NCBI GenBank assembly: GCA_020445335.1
Contig: JAGRGU010000032.1
Span: forward strand, 1 to 50,101
From: Gammaproteobacteria bacterium
GTDB taxonomy: Bacteria > Pseudomonadota > Gammaproteobacteria > Chromatiales > Chromatiaceae
Direction of reading: 5' to 3'
DNA: 50,101 nt
Below are positions 27,224-35,527 of the stretch, piece by piece. Positions within the stretch are counted from its first letter, which is position 1. Each line of letters opens with the position of its first letter. The translations under genes and the position numbers were made by a program. The notes under the pieces were generated by a model. The model saw only the letters and a list, made by a program, of their open reading frames with translations. It searched no databases and was not told the DNA's origin.

Positions 27224-28693
27224 TCAATCGGCCGCGACGGTGCGCTCCGAGGCCCATTTGCGCAGATGCTCGATCCGTTCCCCCATTACCACCGAGAGCG
27301 GCCGGGTGCGGCGCAGCTCGGCCAGCAGATGCTCCGTGGAGAGGGTTCGGTCGCTGCTGCGGACGCTGTAGAGCGCGGCGACGATCGCCTGCTCGATCTC
27401 GGCACCGGTGAAACCTTCGCTGGCTATGCACAGCGGCTCCAGCTCGAACTGGCTGGGCGCCAGGTTACGGCGGCGCAGGTGGATATGGAAGATATCGCAC
27501 CGCACCTCGCTGCTGGGCAGATCTATGAAAAAGATCTCGTCGAGCCGGCCTTTGCGCACCAGTTCCGGCGGCAGGCGGCGGATATCGTTAGAGGTCGCGA
27601 CGAGAAAGACCCGGCTGTCGTTCTCGGCCATCCAGGTTAGCAGAGTACCGAGTATTCGCTGCGAGACGCCGTCGTCGGCGCGATCGGGCGCCACCCCTTT
27701 CTCGATCTCGTCGATCCAGAGCACACAGGGTGCCATCATCTCTGCGGTGCTCAGCGCCAAGCGCAGATTTTTCTCTGTCTCGCCGATGTATTTGTTGTAA
27801 AGGCGAGCGAAATCCAGTCGCAGCAACGGAATACCGAAACTGCCCGCGACCGCCTTCGCAGCCAGGCTCTTGCCGCATCCCTGGACGCCGAGCAGCATGA
27901 TTCCCCGCGGTCGGTCCAGCGCCGTATGCCTGCCGTGGAAATGGCCGCGGCGCGCCTCCAGCCAGGCTTTCAGTGCGCTCAGTCCGGCAATATCGGAGAA
28001 GCGCGCGGTGTCATACTCGAAGCTGATGACGCTGTCGCGATCGATCAGATCGTACTTGGCCTTCATCGCGCGGGGTATGTCGTCGTGACGGATGGCGCCG
28101 TCATCCTCGATCGCATTGCGCACCAGGCGGCGGGCATCGCTGGCGGTGACGCCGAGCAGGTTGTTGGCCAACTGCTCCATGGCCTTGCCGTCGATGGCTA
28201 CCGGCTGTTGCGAGCGCGACTGCCAGGCTCTGGCTTCGTCGTTGATCAGTTGCATGATCTGCTGGCGGTCGGGCAGCCGCAGGTCGAAGCGCGCGCTCAG
28301 ATGGCGCAGTTCGGGGGGCGTGGAGAAGCTGTAGCTGATGAAGACCAGCGTCCTCGCACCGTTGCTGTAATCCTGCGCGATCTCCTTTATAAGTCTGACG
28401 TGCGTCGGATCTGCCAGGTAGGGGTGGAAGTCGAGCATCAGAAAGATGCCGGGGCGGGATAGCGCTTTGATATGCCGGAGCGCGTCGGCGGGATCCGAGG
28501 TCGTGCGTTGCACACCGAAATCCACTTCGCTCCGGCGCACCCCCTCGGTGACGGACCACTGCGAAAGCGGCAGCCCCAGGCGCAGCACCAGGCGGGTGAA
28601 GAGCTGCAGAATACGTGGCTCCTCCAGCGATTCGATGATGATGATCGGCGTCGGTGAGCGTAACAGCAGTTCCAGATCGTGCAGTTCAGGCAT
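27224..28693 (-). CDS. AAA+ ATPase of the Ycf46 type
   Basis: A 489-residue protein with a non-conserved N-terminal half (about 1-215; LELLLRSPTPIIIIES, GIFLMLDFHPYL) and a classical AAA domain (about 220-420): Walker A LLGVQGCGKSLAAKA, the YIGETEKNLR pore-loop region, Walker B VLWIDEIEKG, sensor 1 ATSNDI and arginine finger stretch ELVRKGRLDEIFFIDLP. This is the pattern of chloroplast Ycf46 and its cyanobacterial and proteobacterial homologues, whose role is poorly defined. A 9-base-pair hairpin lies four bases upstream of the start codon. The reading starts at ATG 28693; no strong ribosome binding site is visible outside that hairpin. Confidence 0.88.
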   Translation of the reverse strand: MPELHDLELLLRSPTPIIIIESLEEPRILQLFTRLVLRLGLPLSQWSVTEGVRRSEVDFGVQRTTSDPADALRHIKALSRPGIFLMLDFHPYLADPTHVRLIKEIAQDYSNGARTLVFISYSFSTPPELRHLSARFDLRLPDRQQIMQLINDEARAWQSRSQQPVAIDGKAMEQLANNLLGVTASDARRLVRNAIEDDGAIRHDDIPRAMKAKYDLIDRDSVISFEYDTARFSDIAGLSALKAWLEARRGHFHGRHTALDRPRGIMLLGVQGCGKSLAAKAVAGSFGIPLLRLDFARLYNKYIGETEKNLRLALSTAEMMAPCVLWIDEIEKGVAPDRADDGVSQRILGTLLTWMAENDSRVFLVATSNDIRRLPPELVRKGRLDEIFFIDLPSSEVRCDIFHIHLRRRNLAPSQFELEPLCIASEGFTGAEIEQAIVAALYSVRSSDRTLSTEHLLAELRRTRPLSVVMGERIEHLRKWASERTVAAD

Positions 28694-28697
28694 AATG

Positions 28698-28730
28698 AAA
28701 GTCCGGCCAGGCTTGCGCTGACCGGACTTT
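28698..28730 (-). terminator. Hairpin before the AAA+ gene (terminator or translation control)
   Basis: AAAGTCCGG (28698-28706) pairs perfectly with CCGGACTTT (28722-28730), with a further CAG/CTG pairing inside. On the minus-strand RNA it ends four bases before the AUG of the AAA+ gene. Only CUUUCAUU follows, a poor T-run. It may end the dsrC-like transcript or occlude the AAA+ gene ribosome binding site. Confidence 0.5.
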
Positions 28731-28800
28731 AGCAGTGTTGCGCGACGATCGCACCGGCAACGGGGCTGGAAGTTGCCGGCAGGGAGGCGTCAGTTCGGCG

Positions 28801-29100
28801 TCATACGCAGCCGGTCGGCTTGGGCAGGCCGCCGTATTTCGTGATCGGCTTCATTGGGCCGGTCAACCATAGTTTGAACATCTCCTTTTGATCTGCGCCG
28901 AGATACTTGGAGAACTTGCGGATCGGAGGAACCACGGAGTGCTCTTCGTAGTATTCGCGTGCTTTCAGGATCTGTTCCCATTTCTCGTCGTTGAGTTCGA
29001 AGTCATCGGCTTCGGCCATGGCATGTGCGATCTCCGGGGTCCAGGCATTCATATCCGACAGGTAGCCGTCACCGTCACGCTGGGGTAGTTCGATATTCAT
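28801..29100 (-). CDS. DsrC/TusE-family sulfur carrier lacking the second cysteine
   Basis: A 99-residue protein with the DsrC/TusE fold signature: DGYLSDMNAWTPEIAHAMAE, ELNDEKWEQILKAREYYEEH, PPIRKFSKYLG and the invariant tail GGLPKPTGCV. The terminal Cys (CysA, penultimate residue), which accepts persulfide, is present. The upstream CysB of true DsrC, which would lie in the position of the KPITKY segment, is replaced, as in TusE and other DsrC-like carriers. The AAGGAG before the ATG at 29100 favours that start over the GTG two codons earlier. It probably relays sulfur rather than working with dissimilatory sulfite reductase. Upstream DNA is AT-rich. Confidence 0.88.
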   Translation of the reverse strand: MNIELPQRDGDGYLSDMNAWTPEIAHAMAEADDFELNDEKWEQILKAREYYEEHSVVPPIRKFSKYLGADQKEMFKLWLTGPMKPITKYGGLPKPTGCV

Positions 29101-29204
29101 AGTCACTCCTTAATGCAACAAATAACCAAGTAAAATAGTAGGAAGAATTTGGTTTGATTTTATCCAACGGACGAGATTTGTCCACCTTTATTTTCATCGG
29201 GCTA

Positions 29205-29912
29205 TCAGGCTGCGGAGAGTCGCAGCCCCAGCAGCGCTGTGAACTCATCTGGGTTCCCGGCAGGCCGGGAGAGCGCCAGGCGGTAGCAGTGGGAGGCACA
29301 ACGCAGGTCCACGCCGCAGCCGTCAAGTCCCACCGCCAGTGGCGCGGCGTCGGCATCATCGTCGACCGGGGGGCGCGGCAGGCGCGCGGCGAAGCGCTGG
29401 TTGACCGTCGCCAGCAACTCCTCCTCCTCGTCAGCCGTGAAAGGGTTGTCGTGGTGCATGCGATCTACTCCGATCCAGCGTGCCGCACCGAATCCCGCGA
29501 TGCAGTGAAAACGCACGGGATGCAGGCGGAAGAAGCGGAAATTGAGCTCGTGAAAGTAAGGTGCACTTTCAGGGAAATAGCGAAAATGGCGCCGACAGAG
29601 CGCGGCTTCCGGTGCCTCCAGCGGCACCGCGTCCGCCATACAGCAGAGCCGCGTCAGCTTCTGCACATCTCCTGTCCCCTGCTGCTGCAGCGTCAGATTG
29701 CAGCGTGGGTCGGCAAGCAGGTTCTTGGTATGCTGGGCCAGGTGGCTCAGCAACAACAGTGGCCAGCCGTCATGCCCCAGAGAGTAGGGCAGCAGCGAGC
29801 CGAAGGGGTAGCCCGGTAGTTCGCCGGAGTGGGTGGCGAGGATGCCCCGGAAGGCGGAGGAGAGCAGAAAGCGGGCGCTGTCGATAATATCGTGCCGGGC
29901 TGATTCGTTCAT
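29205..29912 (-). CDS. HugZ-type flavin/heme-binding split-barrel protein
   Basis: A 235-residue protein of the pyridoxamine-phosphate-oxidase-like split-barrel family. The N-terminal barrel shows GILATHSGELPGYPFGSLLPY and LLLSHLAQHTKNLLADPRCNL, followed by FHELNFRFFRLHPVRFHCIAGFGAARWI. A C-terminal DUF2470-like domain (about 160-235) follows, with VDRMHHDNPFTADEEEELL and GVDLRCASHCYRLALSRP. HugZ proteins are haem-degrading or haem-binding, but many relatives are unassigned. AAGGA sits seven bases before the ATG. It is divergent from the SafE-like gene. Confidence 0.85.
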   Translation of the reverse strand: MNESARHDIIDSARFLLSSAFRGILATHSGELPGYPFGSLLPYSLGHDGWPLLLLSHLAQHTKNLLADPRCNLTLQQQGTGDVQKLTRLCCMADAVPLEAPEAALCRRHFRYFPESAPYFHELNFRFFRLHPVRFHCIAGFGAARWIGVDRMHHDNPFTADEEEELLATVNQRFAARLPRPPVDDDADAAPLAVGLDGCGVDLRCASHCYRLALSRPAGNPDEFTALLGLRLSAA

Positions 29913-29986
29913 CTCAGTTCCTTGCGCGTGGTGCGGACTGGGGGCATGCCGTAAGCGTAGTCCTGGATGCCGATGATGCCACTCCC

Positions 29987-30026
29987 TTGAGATCGGTCAA
30001 TGACCGTCGTGCGGATCTTGCATAAT
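29987..30026 (+). promoter_or_regulatory. FNR-like box and -10 of the SafE-like gene
   Basis: TTGAGATCGGTCAA (29987-30000) matches the FNR consensus TTGAT-N4-ATCAA at 8 of 10 positions. CATAAT (30021-30026) could be the -10. The box would be centred about 40 bases before the predicted start, the class II activation distance. This suggests oxygen-responsive expression. Confidence 0.4.
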
Positions 30027-30094
30027 TTGTACTCCCGTCGGCCGGAGACTCCGGAACGGCTCGTACACGGCCGAAGTGGCTGGGGAGATTCCTT

Positions 30095-30799
30095 TTGGAC
30101 CTGTCTTTACCCCTGGCGTTTACCGTCGGTCTCTTCAGTACGCTCCACTGCGTTGGTATGTGCGGCGGTATCATGGGCGCCCTGAGTTACGGTCTGCCCG
30201 GCGAGGTTCGTCAGGTGCCCATGCGGCTGGCGCTGTTTCTGCTCAGCTACAACAGTGGGCGAATCTTCAGCTATGCGCTTGCCGGCGCAGCGATGGGCGT
30301 TCTCGGCGGGGAGCTCCTGGAGTGGCTCGGCGAAGGACAGGGGCATCGCTGGCTGCAGTGGTGCGCTGCGTTGATCGTGGTGCTGATCGGGCTGCATATC
30401 GCCGGCTGGCTGCCGCGCCTGGCGCAGGTCGAGCGCATCGGAGTGCCTCTGTGGCGCAGAGTCGAGCCCCTCGGGCGCTCGTTGATGCCGGTACGGACGC
30501 TACCGCGGGCGTTCGTCTACGGTACCGTCTGGGGTTGGCTGCCCTGCGGTCTGGTTTACACCATGTTGTTATCGAGCGCCAGCAGAGTCGGGCCGGTGGA
30601 AGGGGCGCTCTATATGCTGACCTATGGCCTGGGTACCCTGCCCGCGGTTTTCGCCGCAGGTTTTATCGCCGGTAAGCTCTATGCGGTTGCGCGCAACCCC
30701 TTTTTCAGGAAATTTGTCGGGGTTATTATTGTAATTGTGGGTCTTGTGACGCTTTTTTTTCCTGAGCTGCTCGATTTGCAGACTCAGATGGCCAGTTGA
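30095..30799 (+). CDS. TauE/SafE-like (DsbD_2) membrane protein
   Basis: A 234-residue protein with six predicted membrane helices in two mirror halves, each with a conserved cysteine motif: FSTLHCVGMCGGIMGAL near the N-terminus and WGWLPCGLVYTMLL about residue 150. This is the family annotated as sulfite exporter TauE/SafE or UreH/DsbD-like, often found beside cbb3 oxidase genes and fnr, where a copper or redox role is suspected. The start is TTG 30095 with GGGGAG seven bases upstream. The stop overlaps a TTG of the following regulator frame, so the two genes are probably cotranscribed. Confidence 0.85.
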   Translation: MDLSLPLAFTVGLFSTLHCVGMCGGIMGALSYGLPGEVRQVPMRLALFLLSYNSGRIFSYALAGAAMGVLGGELLEWLGEGQGHRWLQWCAALIVVLIGLHIAGWLPRLAQVERIGVPLWRRVEPLGRSLMPVRTLPRAFVYGTVWGWLPCGLVYTMLLSSASRVGPVEGALYMLTYGLGTLPAVFAAGFIAGKLYAVARNPFFRKFVGVIIVIVGLVTLFFPELLDLQTQMAS

Positions 30800-30813
30800 A
30801 CAGGTGGCGGCAA

Positions 30814-31725
30814 ATGAACGGTTTCAGTGACAATCTGCTCGGTAACTCCCCTGCATATCTGCGGACACTGCATGCGGCGCGCATGGTCGCGGTAACCGAT
30901 GCCGCAGTGCTGGTGAGCGGCGAGCGAGGGACGGGAAAAAGCACCCTGGCAGGAGAGATCCACGCCGCCAGTACGCGCCGTAACCGGACGTTGCTGCGAC
31001 TCGGGTGTACCGGCATCGGGCGGGAAGATCTCGAGGCGATGCTGACAGGCGATCGGGCGCTGGAGGGAGGAGTGACACTGAGTGCCGCCGCTGGCGGAAC
31101 CCTGTTGCTGGACGAGGTAGGCGAACTCGATGGCGACTGCCAGTCGCTGCTGTTCCGTTTCCTGGAGAGCGGGTGCGGTGGATTGAATCTACGCTTACTC
31201 AGCACCTCCAGCCAGGATCTGGCGGCGCTGGTGCGGCAGGGCCTGTTCCGTGAGGACCTCTATTACCGGTTGCTGGTGGTACCGCTGGAGGTTCCACCGT
31301 TGCGCGAGCGAAGCGAGGATCTTATGCTGTTGCTGAAGCAGTTCTGCCGCGAGCTCGCCCGCCAGCACAAGCGTCCCGCTCCACGCTTTTCGGTGAGTGC
31401 GAGAAACCTGATGAAAGCGTACGACTGGCCGGGCAATCTGCGCGAACTGCGCAATATCTGCGAGCAGCTGGTGATCCTGCAGGCGGGGAAGAACGTGCAG
31501 CCCGACGATCTGCCGCTGGAGCTGCGTCGCGGCGCCACGCATAGTGCTGTCGAGCGGCTGTTCCAGCTGCCGGTCGGGGGCCTCAACCTGGCGGCAGTGG
31601 AGGGGGACATGATCCGTCAGGCGCTGGAGATGTCCGGCGGCAACCGCAGCCGAGCCGCGCGCCTGCTAGGCTTGACGCGGGATACGCTGCTCTACCGTAT
31701 TCAGAAGCATGCGATAGATCTCTAG
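30814..31725 (+). CDS. Enhancer-binding-protein-like regulator without the GAFTGA loop
   Basis: A 303-residue protein with an EBP-type AAA+ domain and a Fis-type helix-turn-helix. Walker A is VSGERGTGKSTLAGE (about 37), Walker B GGTLLLDEVGEL (about 95), and FREDLYYRL, PLEVPPLRERSEDL and YDWPGNLRELRNI are canonical. The C-terminal HTH reads GGNRSRAARLLGLTRDTLLY. Between Walker A and B the ELFGHxxGAFTGA segment that contacts sigma-54 is missing; only DLEAMLTGDRALEGGV occupies the place. There is no N-terminal receiver or sensor. ATG 30814 has AGGTGG six bases before it. It probably regulates without activating sigma-54, or is a decayed activator. Confidence 0.85.
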   Translation: MNGFSDNLLGNSPAYLRTLHAARMVAVTDAAVLVSGERGTGKSTLAGEIHAASTRRNRTLLRLGCTGIGREDLEAMLTGDRALEGGVTLSAAAGGTLLLDEVGELDGDCQSLLFRFLESGCGGLNLRLLSTSSQDLAALVRQGLFREDLYYRLLVVPLEVPPLRERSEDLMLLLKQFCRELARQHKRPAPRFSVSARNLMKAYDWPGNLRELRNICEQLVILQAGKNVQPDDLPLELRRGATHSAVERLFQLPVGGLNLAAVEGDMIRQALEMSGGNRSRAARLLGLTRDTLLYRIQKHAIDL

Positions 31726-31746
31726 TGCACTAGTGGCAACGCCGCT

Positions 31747-34428
31747 TCAGAGCCAGCGCTCGACGATGCGCAGGCCGGGGTCATCGGCGGAGGGGCGTAC
31801 CGAAAAGCCGAGTCCCTTCATCAAAGAGAGCATGCGTTGGTTGTCTGCCAGAACCTCCCCTTCGATCACATGTATGCCCTGACTGCGGGCAGCCTCCATC
31901 ATCGCCTCCATAAGTTGCGAGCCTATGCCCATGCGGCTGCGACGATCTGAGACTGCGATCGCGAACTCGCAGGAGCGCCCATCAGGATTGGTCATATAGC
32001 GCGCGACGCCTAGCTGCACGCGGCGGTTGTTTTCGTTGATCACCGCGATCAGCGCCATCTCCCGGCTGTAGTCGAGCTGGGTGAAGCGCACCAGCATCTC
32101 CGGCGTCAGCTCCTCGATGGTCTGCATAAAACGGAAATAGCGTGCTTCCGGCGAGAGATTGCGCACAAACTCCTGCTCGATATCGGCATCCTCGGGCCTG
32201 ATCGGACGGATGGTCATCTCCGTGCCGTCGGCCAGATGGCAGTGGCGGATCAGGTGCGAGGGGTAGGGGTGAATCGCCATATGCGAATAGGGGATCGGAG
32301 AGGTCGAAGGCCGCGTCACCTTGATGCGCACATCGACCGCGATAACACCGCGTTCATCGGCAAACAGCGGGTTGATGTCCATCTCCTGGATATGCGGCAG
32401 TTCGCACACCATCTCCGAGACGCGCAACAGCACCTCCTCGACCGCATGCTGATCGATCTCCTGCATATGCCGGAAGGGGCCGAGCACCTTGGAGATGCGG
32501 GTCTTCCTGATCAGTCTCTCGGCCAGCACGCGGTTGAGCGGCGGCAGCGCTACCGCATTGTCGTGCAGTATTTCCGCCATGGTGCCACCGGCGCCGAAAG
32601 CGATCACCGGGCCGAATACCGGATCACGCTTGACGCCGACCATCAACTCCCGCGCGTCGCTGGAACCGACCATCGCCTCCACCGTGGCACCGCGAATCTC
32701 GGCTTCCGGGCGCAGATGCCTGGCCTGCTCGACCAGGGCTTTGAAAGTGGTGCGCACATCGGGCGCGTTGAGGATATTGATGCGTACTCCACCGACGTCC
32801 GATTTGTGCGAGATCTGCGGCGAACTGATCTTCATTACCACCGGAAAGCCGAGTGACTCGGCGGCGACCAATGCCTCGGTGGCCGAGCGTACCTCCAGCG
32901 TCGGATTGCAGCGGATGTGGAACGCGCTGAGTATCGCCTTCGATTCGGTGTCAGACATCATTTCGCGCCCTTCGGCGAGTGCCGCATCAATGATCATGCG
33001 TGCACCCTCGACGTCGGGTTTGCGGAAGTCTGACAACGGCCCCGGTGTTTGCAGCAGCAGCCTCTGATTGCAGTGGTAGCGCGACAGGTAGGCGAAGGCT
33101 TCCACCGCCCGTTCCGGTGTGACGAAGGTGGGAATCCTGTTTTCGAAAAACAGATCGCGGGCACCCTGCACCTGGGTCTGTCCCATCCAGCAGGTGATTA
33201 CCGGTTTGCCGCGCTGTCTCCGGGAGGACTCGATGACACCCTCCGCTGCTTCCAGCGGCCGCGTCATCGCCTGCGGCGTGAGCAGCGCCAACACGCCGTC
33301 GACCTCCGGGTCCTGCAGACAGGCTGCTACCGACTCGCCGTACTTGCCGGGCGGCGAATCGCCGATGATATCCACCGGATTACCGTGCGACCAGTTGGGC
33401 GGCAGTATCTTGTCCAGCTCGCGGAGAGTCTTTTCGCTCAAACCAACCACGTTGACACCGAGCTCCTCAGCCTTGTCGGTGGCCAGCACGCCGGGTCCGC
33501 CGCCATTGGTGACGATCGCCAGGCGGTTGCCGTTGACGCGTTTGTTGGAGGAGAGGATCTCAGCCGCTGCGAACAGTTGGCCAAAACTCATTGCACGTAC
33601 CACGCCGGCCCGTTCGAGCGCGGCGTCGAAGACGTCGTCGCAGCCTATCAGCGCACCCGTATGGGTCTTGGCTGCGGCGGAGCTCTTGCTGTTCCGGCCG
33701 ACCTTGATGACGATCACCGGCTTGGCGCGCGCGGCCGCACGCAGCCCGCTCATGAAAGAGCGCGCATCTTTTACCCCTTCGATATAGAGCAGAATGGCGT
33801 CTGTCTTTGCGTCGACTGCGAGGTAATCGAGCACGTCACCAAAGCCGATGCCGGCTGCATTGCCAAGCGATACCACGGTCGAAAACCCGAGTTGGTGCGG
33901 TGCCGCCCAATCGAGAATAGCGGTGCACAAAGCGCCGGACTGTGATACCAGGGCGAGTTTGCCGGCCGGTGCGGGGGTGTCGAGGAAAGTGGCGTCGAGA
34001 CCGATAGTGGGTCGCATCAGTCCCAGGCAGTTGGGCCCCATCAGCTGGATATTGTAGTGGCGCGCGGTGTCGGCCAGCGACTGTTCCAGTCGCATGCCCT
34101 GTTCGCCGGTTTCGCGAAAGCCTGAACTCAGCACCACCGCCGCTGCTATGCCCTTTTCACCGCAATCGCGAATGATGCCGTTGACACTGCGCGCGGGTGT
34201 GGCGATCACCGCCAGGTCGATTTGATCGTCGATATCCCTGACCGACCGGTAGCAGGGCTCGCCCTGTACCTTCTTGTGTTTCGGGTTGATCGGAAAGACA
34301 GATCCCTTGAAGCCGGCATTGCGTAGATTGCGAAAGACGCGGGTACCGACGCCATCGGTTTTGTCGCTGGCGCCGAACACGGCAATAGAGCGCGGTGAGA
34401 AGAGTTTCTCTAAATGATGTGGACCCAT
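31747..34428 (-). CDS. Pat-type protein acetyltransferase (NDP-forming acyl-CoA synthetase domain plus GNAT)
   Basis: An 893-residue protein. The N-terminal part is a CoA-binding/succinyl-CoA-ligase-like domain (SIAVFGASDKTDGVGTRVF, GPNCLGLM, LVSQSGALCTAILDW, KTHTGALIG). A central ATP-grasp domain (about 490-690, GFPVVMKISSPQISHKSD, GVRINI) is followed by a C-terminal GNAT acetyltransferase domain (about 725-890, CEFAIAVSDRRSRMGIGSQL). This is the layout of Salmonella/E. coli Pat (YfiQ), which acetylates lysines of acetyl-CoA synthetase and other proteins; free-standing acetate-CoA ligase activity is the alternative. The start is ATG 34428 with only AGGT upstream. It is divergent from a deacetylase gene 150 bases away. 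Confidence 0.93.
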   Translation of the reverse strand: MGPHHLEKLFSPRSIAVFGASDKTDGVGTRVFRNLRNAGFKGSVFPINPKHKKVQGEPCYRSVRDIDDQIDLAVIATPARSVNGIIRDCGEKGIAAAVVLSSGFRETGEQGMRLEQSLADTARHYNIQLMGPNCLGLMRPTIGLDATFLDTPAPAGKLALVSQSGALCTAILDWAAPHQLGFSTVVSLGNAAGIGFGDVLDYLAVDAKTDAILLYIEGVKDARSFMSGLRAAARAKPVIVIKVGRNSKSSAAAKTHTGALIGCDDVFDAALERAGVVRAMSFGQLFAAAEILSSNKRVNGNRLAIVTNGGGPGVLATDKAEELGVNVVGLSEKTLRELDKILPPNWSHGNPVDIIGDSPPGKYGESVAACLQDPEVDGVLALLTPQAMTRPLEAAEGVIESSRRQRGKPVITCWMGQTQVQGARDLFFENRIPTFVTPERAVEAFAYLSRYHCNQRLLLQTPGPLSDFRKPDVEGARMIIDAALAEGREMMSDTESKAILSAFHIRCNPTLEVRSATEALVAAESLGFPVVMKISSPQISHKSDVGGVRINILNAPDVRTTFKALVEQARHLRPEAEIRGATVEAMVGSSDARELMVGVKRDPVFGPVIAFGAGGTMAEILHDNAVALPPLNRVLAERLIRKTRISKVLGPFRHMQEIDQHAVEEVLLRVSEMVCELPHIQEMDINPLFADERGVIAVDVRIKVTRPSTSPIPYSHMAIHPYPSHLIRHCHLADGTEMTIRPIRPEDADIEQEFVRNLSPEARYFRFMQTIEELTPEMLVRFTQLDYSREMALIAVINENNRRVQLGVARYMTNPDGRSCEFAIAVSDRRSRMGIGSQLMEAMMEAARSQGIHVIEGEVLADNQRMLSLMKGLGFSVRPSADDPGLRIVERWL

Positions 34429-34578
34429 GTTTGCTTTTACCTGCCAGAAGGATTACAAAACAGCTTGTCGGCGCCTCTGGAGAACTCTGCAACCGGGAAG
34501 TGGAAAAACACCGGTCGACCTACTTCTTTGCGTCTTGCGCCTACCCATCCATTCTAATCTCAAGCACGGAGTTTCGCT

Positions 34579-35502
34579 GTGCCAATTGCCTATATTTCGC
34601 ACGCTGCCTGCATGAAGCACGATGTCGGCAAGGATCATCCAGAGCGGCCTGCCCGCCTCAGCGCCATCAACGATCAACTGATAAGCTCAGGCATGGAGTT
34701 CGTGCTGCAACAGCACGATGCGCCGGTGGCCAGGCGTGAGCATCTGGAACGGGTGCACGACCCGGATTATATCAGCATGCTGATTACCGATGCCCCGCAC
34801 GAAGGTATTCTGGAGCTGGATGGTGACACCTTTATGATGCCCTACACACTGGACGCGGCGCTGCGCGCTGCCGGCGCCGGTGTGCACGCCGTCGATCTGG
34901 TGATGGCGGGCGGGGTGAAGAGTGCTTTCTGCGCGGTTCGTCCCCCCGGGCACCACGCCGAGCGGGGCGAGGCGATGGGTTTCTGCTATTTCAACAACAT
35001 TGCGGTGGCGGCGGCGCACGCGCTCTACGCCCACGGTCTGGAGCGGGTGGCCGTGATCGATTTCGATGTTCACCACGGCAACGGCACCGAAGATATCTTC
35101 GAGAACGAGTCCAGGGTGCTCTTCTGTTCGAGCTTTCAACACCCCTTTTATCCTTTCACCGGGCACGAATCGGAGACCGACCACGTGGTCAATATCACGT
35201 TGCCGGCGGGCGCTTCCGGTACCGACTTCCGCAGCGCGGTAACGGCGCATTGGCTGCCGGCGCTGGAGCATCACCGACCGCAGATGGTGCTGATCTCCGC
35301 CGGCTTCGACGCGCATGTGGAGGATGAAATGGGGCATATCCGGCTTCGTGAGGAGGACTATCGCTGGATTACCCACGAACTGAAGATGATCGCCGACCGC
35401 CATGCCGAGGGTCGCATCGTTTCGATGCTCGAAGGCGGTTACTCGCTCAGCGCGCTGGGGCGCAGCGTGGTGGCTCATCTGGACGCGCTGCTCGGACACT
35501 GA
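34579..35502 (+). CDS. Histone-deacetylase-family (AcuC/HDAH-like) deacetylase
   Basis: A 307-residue zinc-dependent amidohydrolase of the arginase/deacetylase superfamily. Active-site motifs are intact: HPERPARLSAI, RPPGHHAERGEAMGFCYFNN (catalytic His pair), VIDFDVHHGNGTEDIF (zinc Asp and His), LISAGFDAH (second zinc Asp) and MLEGGYSL. Members deacetylate lysines, acetoin-pathway enzymes or polyamines. GTG 34579 has GGAG seven bases upstream. The divergent Pat-type acetyltransferase next door suggests it removes the acetyl groups that Pat adds, as AcuC does opposite AcuA in Bacillus (inference). Confidence 0.93.
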   Translation: MPIAYISHAACMKHDVGKDHPERPARLSAINDQLISSGMEFVLQQHDAPVARREHLERVHDPDYISMLITDAPHEGILELDGDTFMMPYTLDAALRAAGAGVHAVDLVMAGGVKSAFCAVRPPGHHAERGEAMGFCYFNNIAVAAAHALYAHGLERVAVIDFDVHHGNGTEDIFENESRVLFCSSFQHPFYPFTGHESETDHVVNITLPAGASGTDFRSAVTAHWLPALEHHRPQMVLISAGFDAHVEDEMGHIRLREEDYRWITHELKMIADRHAEGRIVSMLEGGYSLSALGRSVVAHLDALLGH

Positions 35503-35527
35503 GTCGGTTCGCTCCCGGGAAGGGGCT

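Noticed and set aside
29914..30174. 86-codon minus-strand frame between the HugZ-like and SafE-like genes
   Set aside because: Overlaps the start and promoter region of the SafE-like gene, with no ribosome binding site and no motif.
33049..33945. 298-codon plus-strand frame opposite the Pat-type gene
   Set aside because: Antisense to a continuous 893-residue protein with recognised domains throughout.
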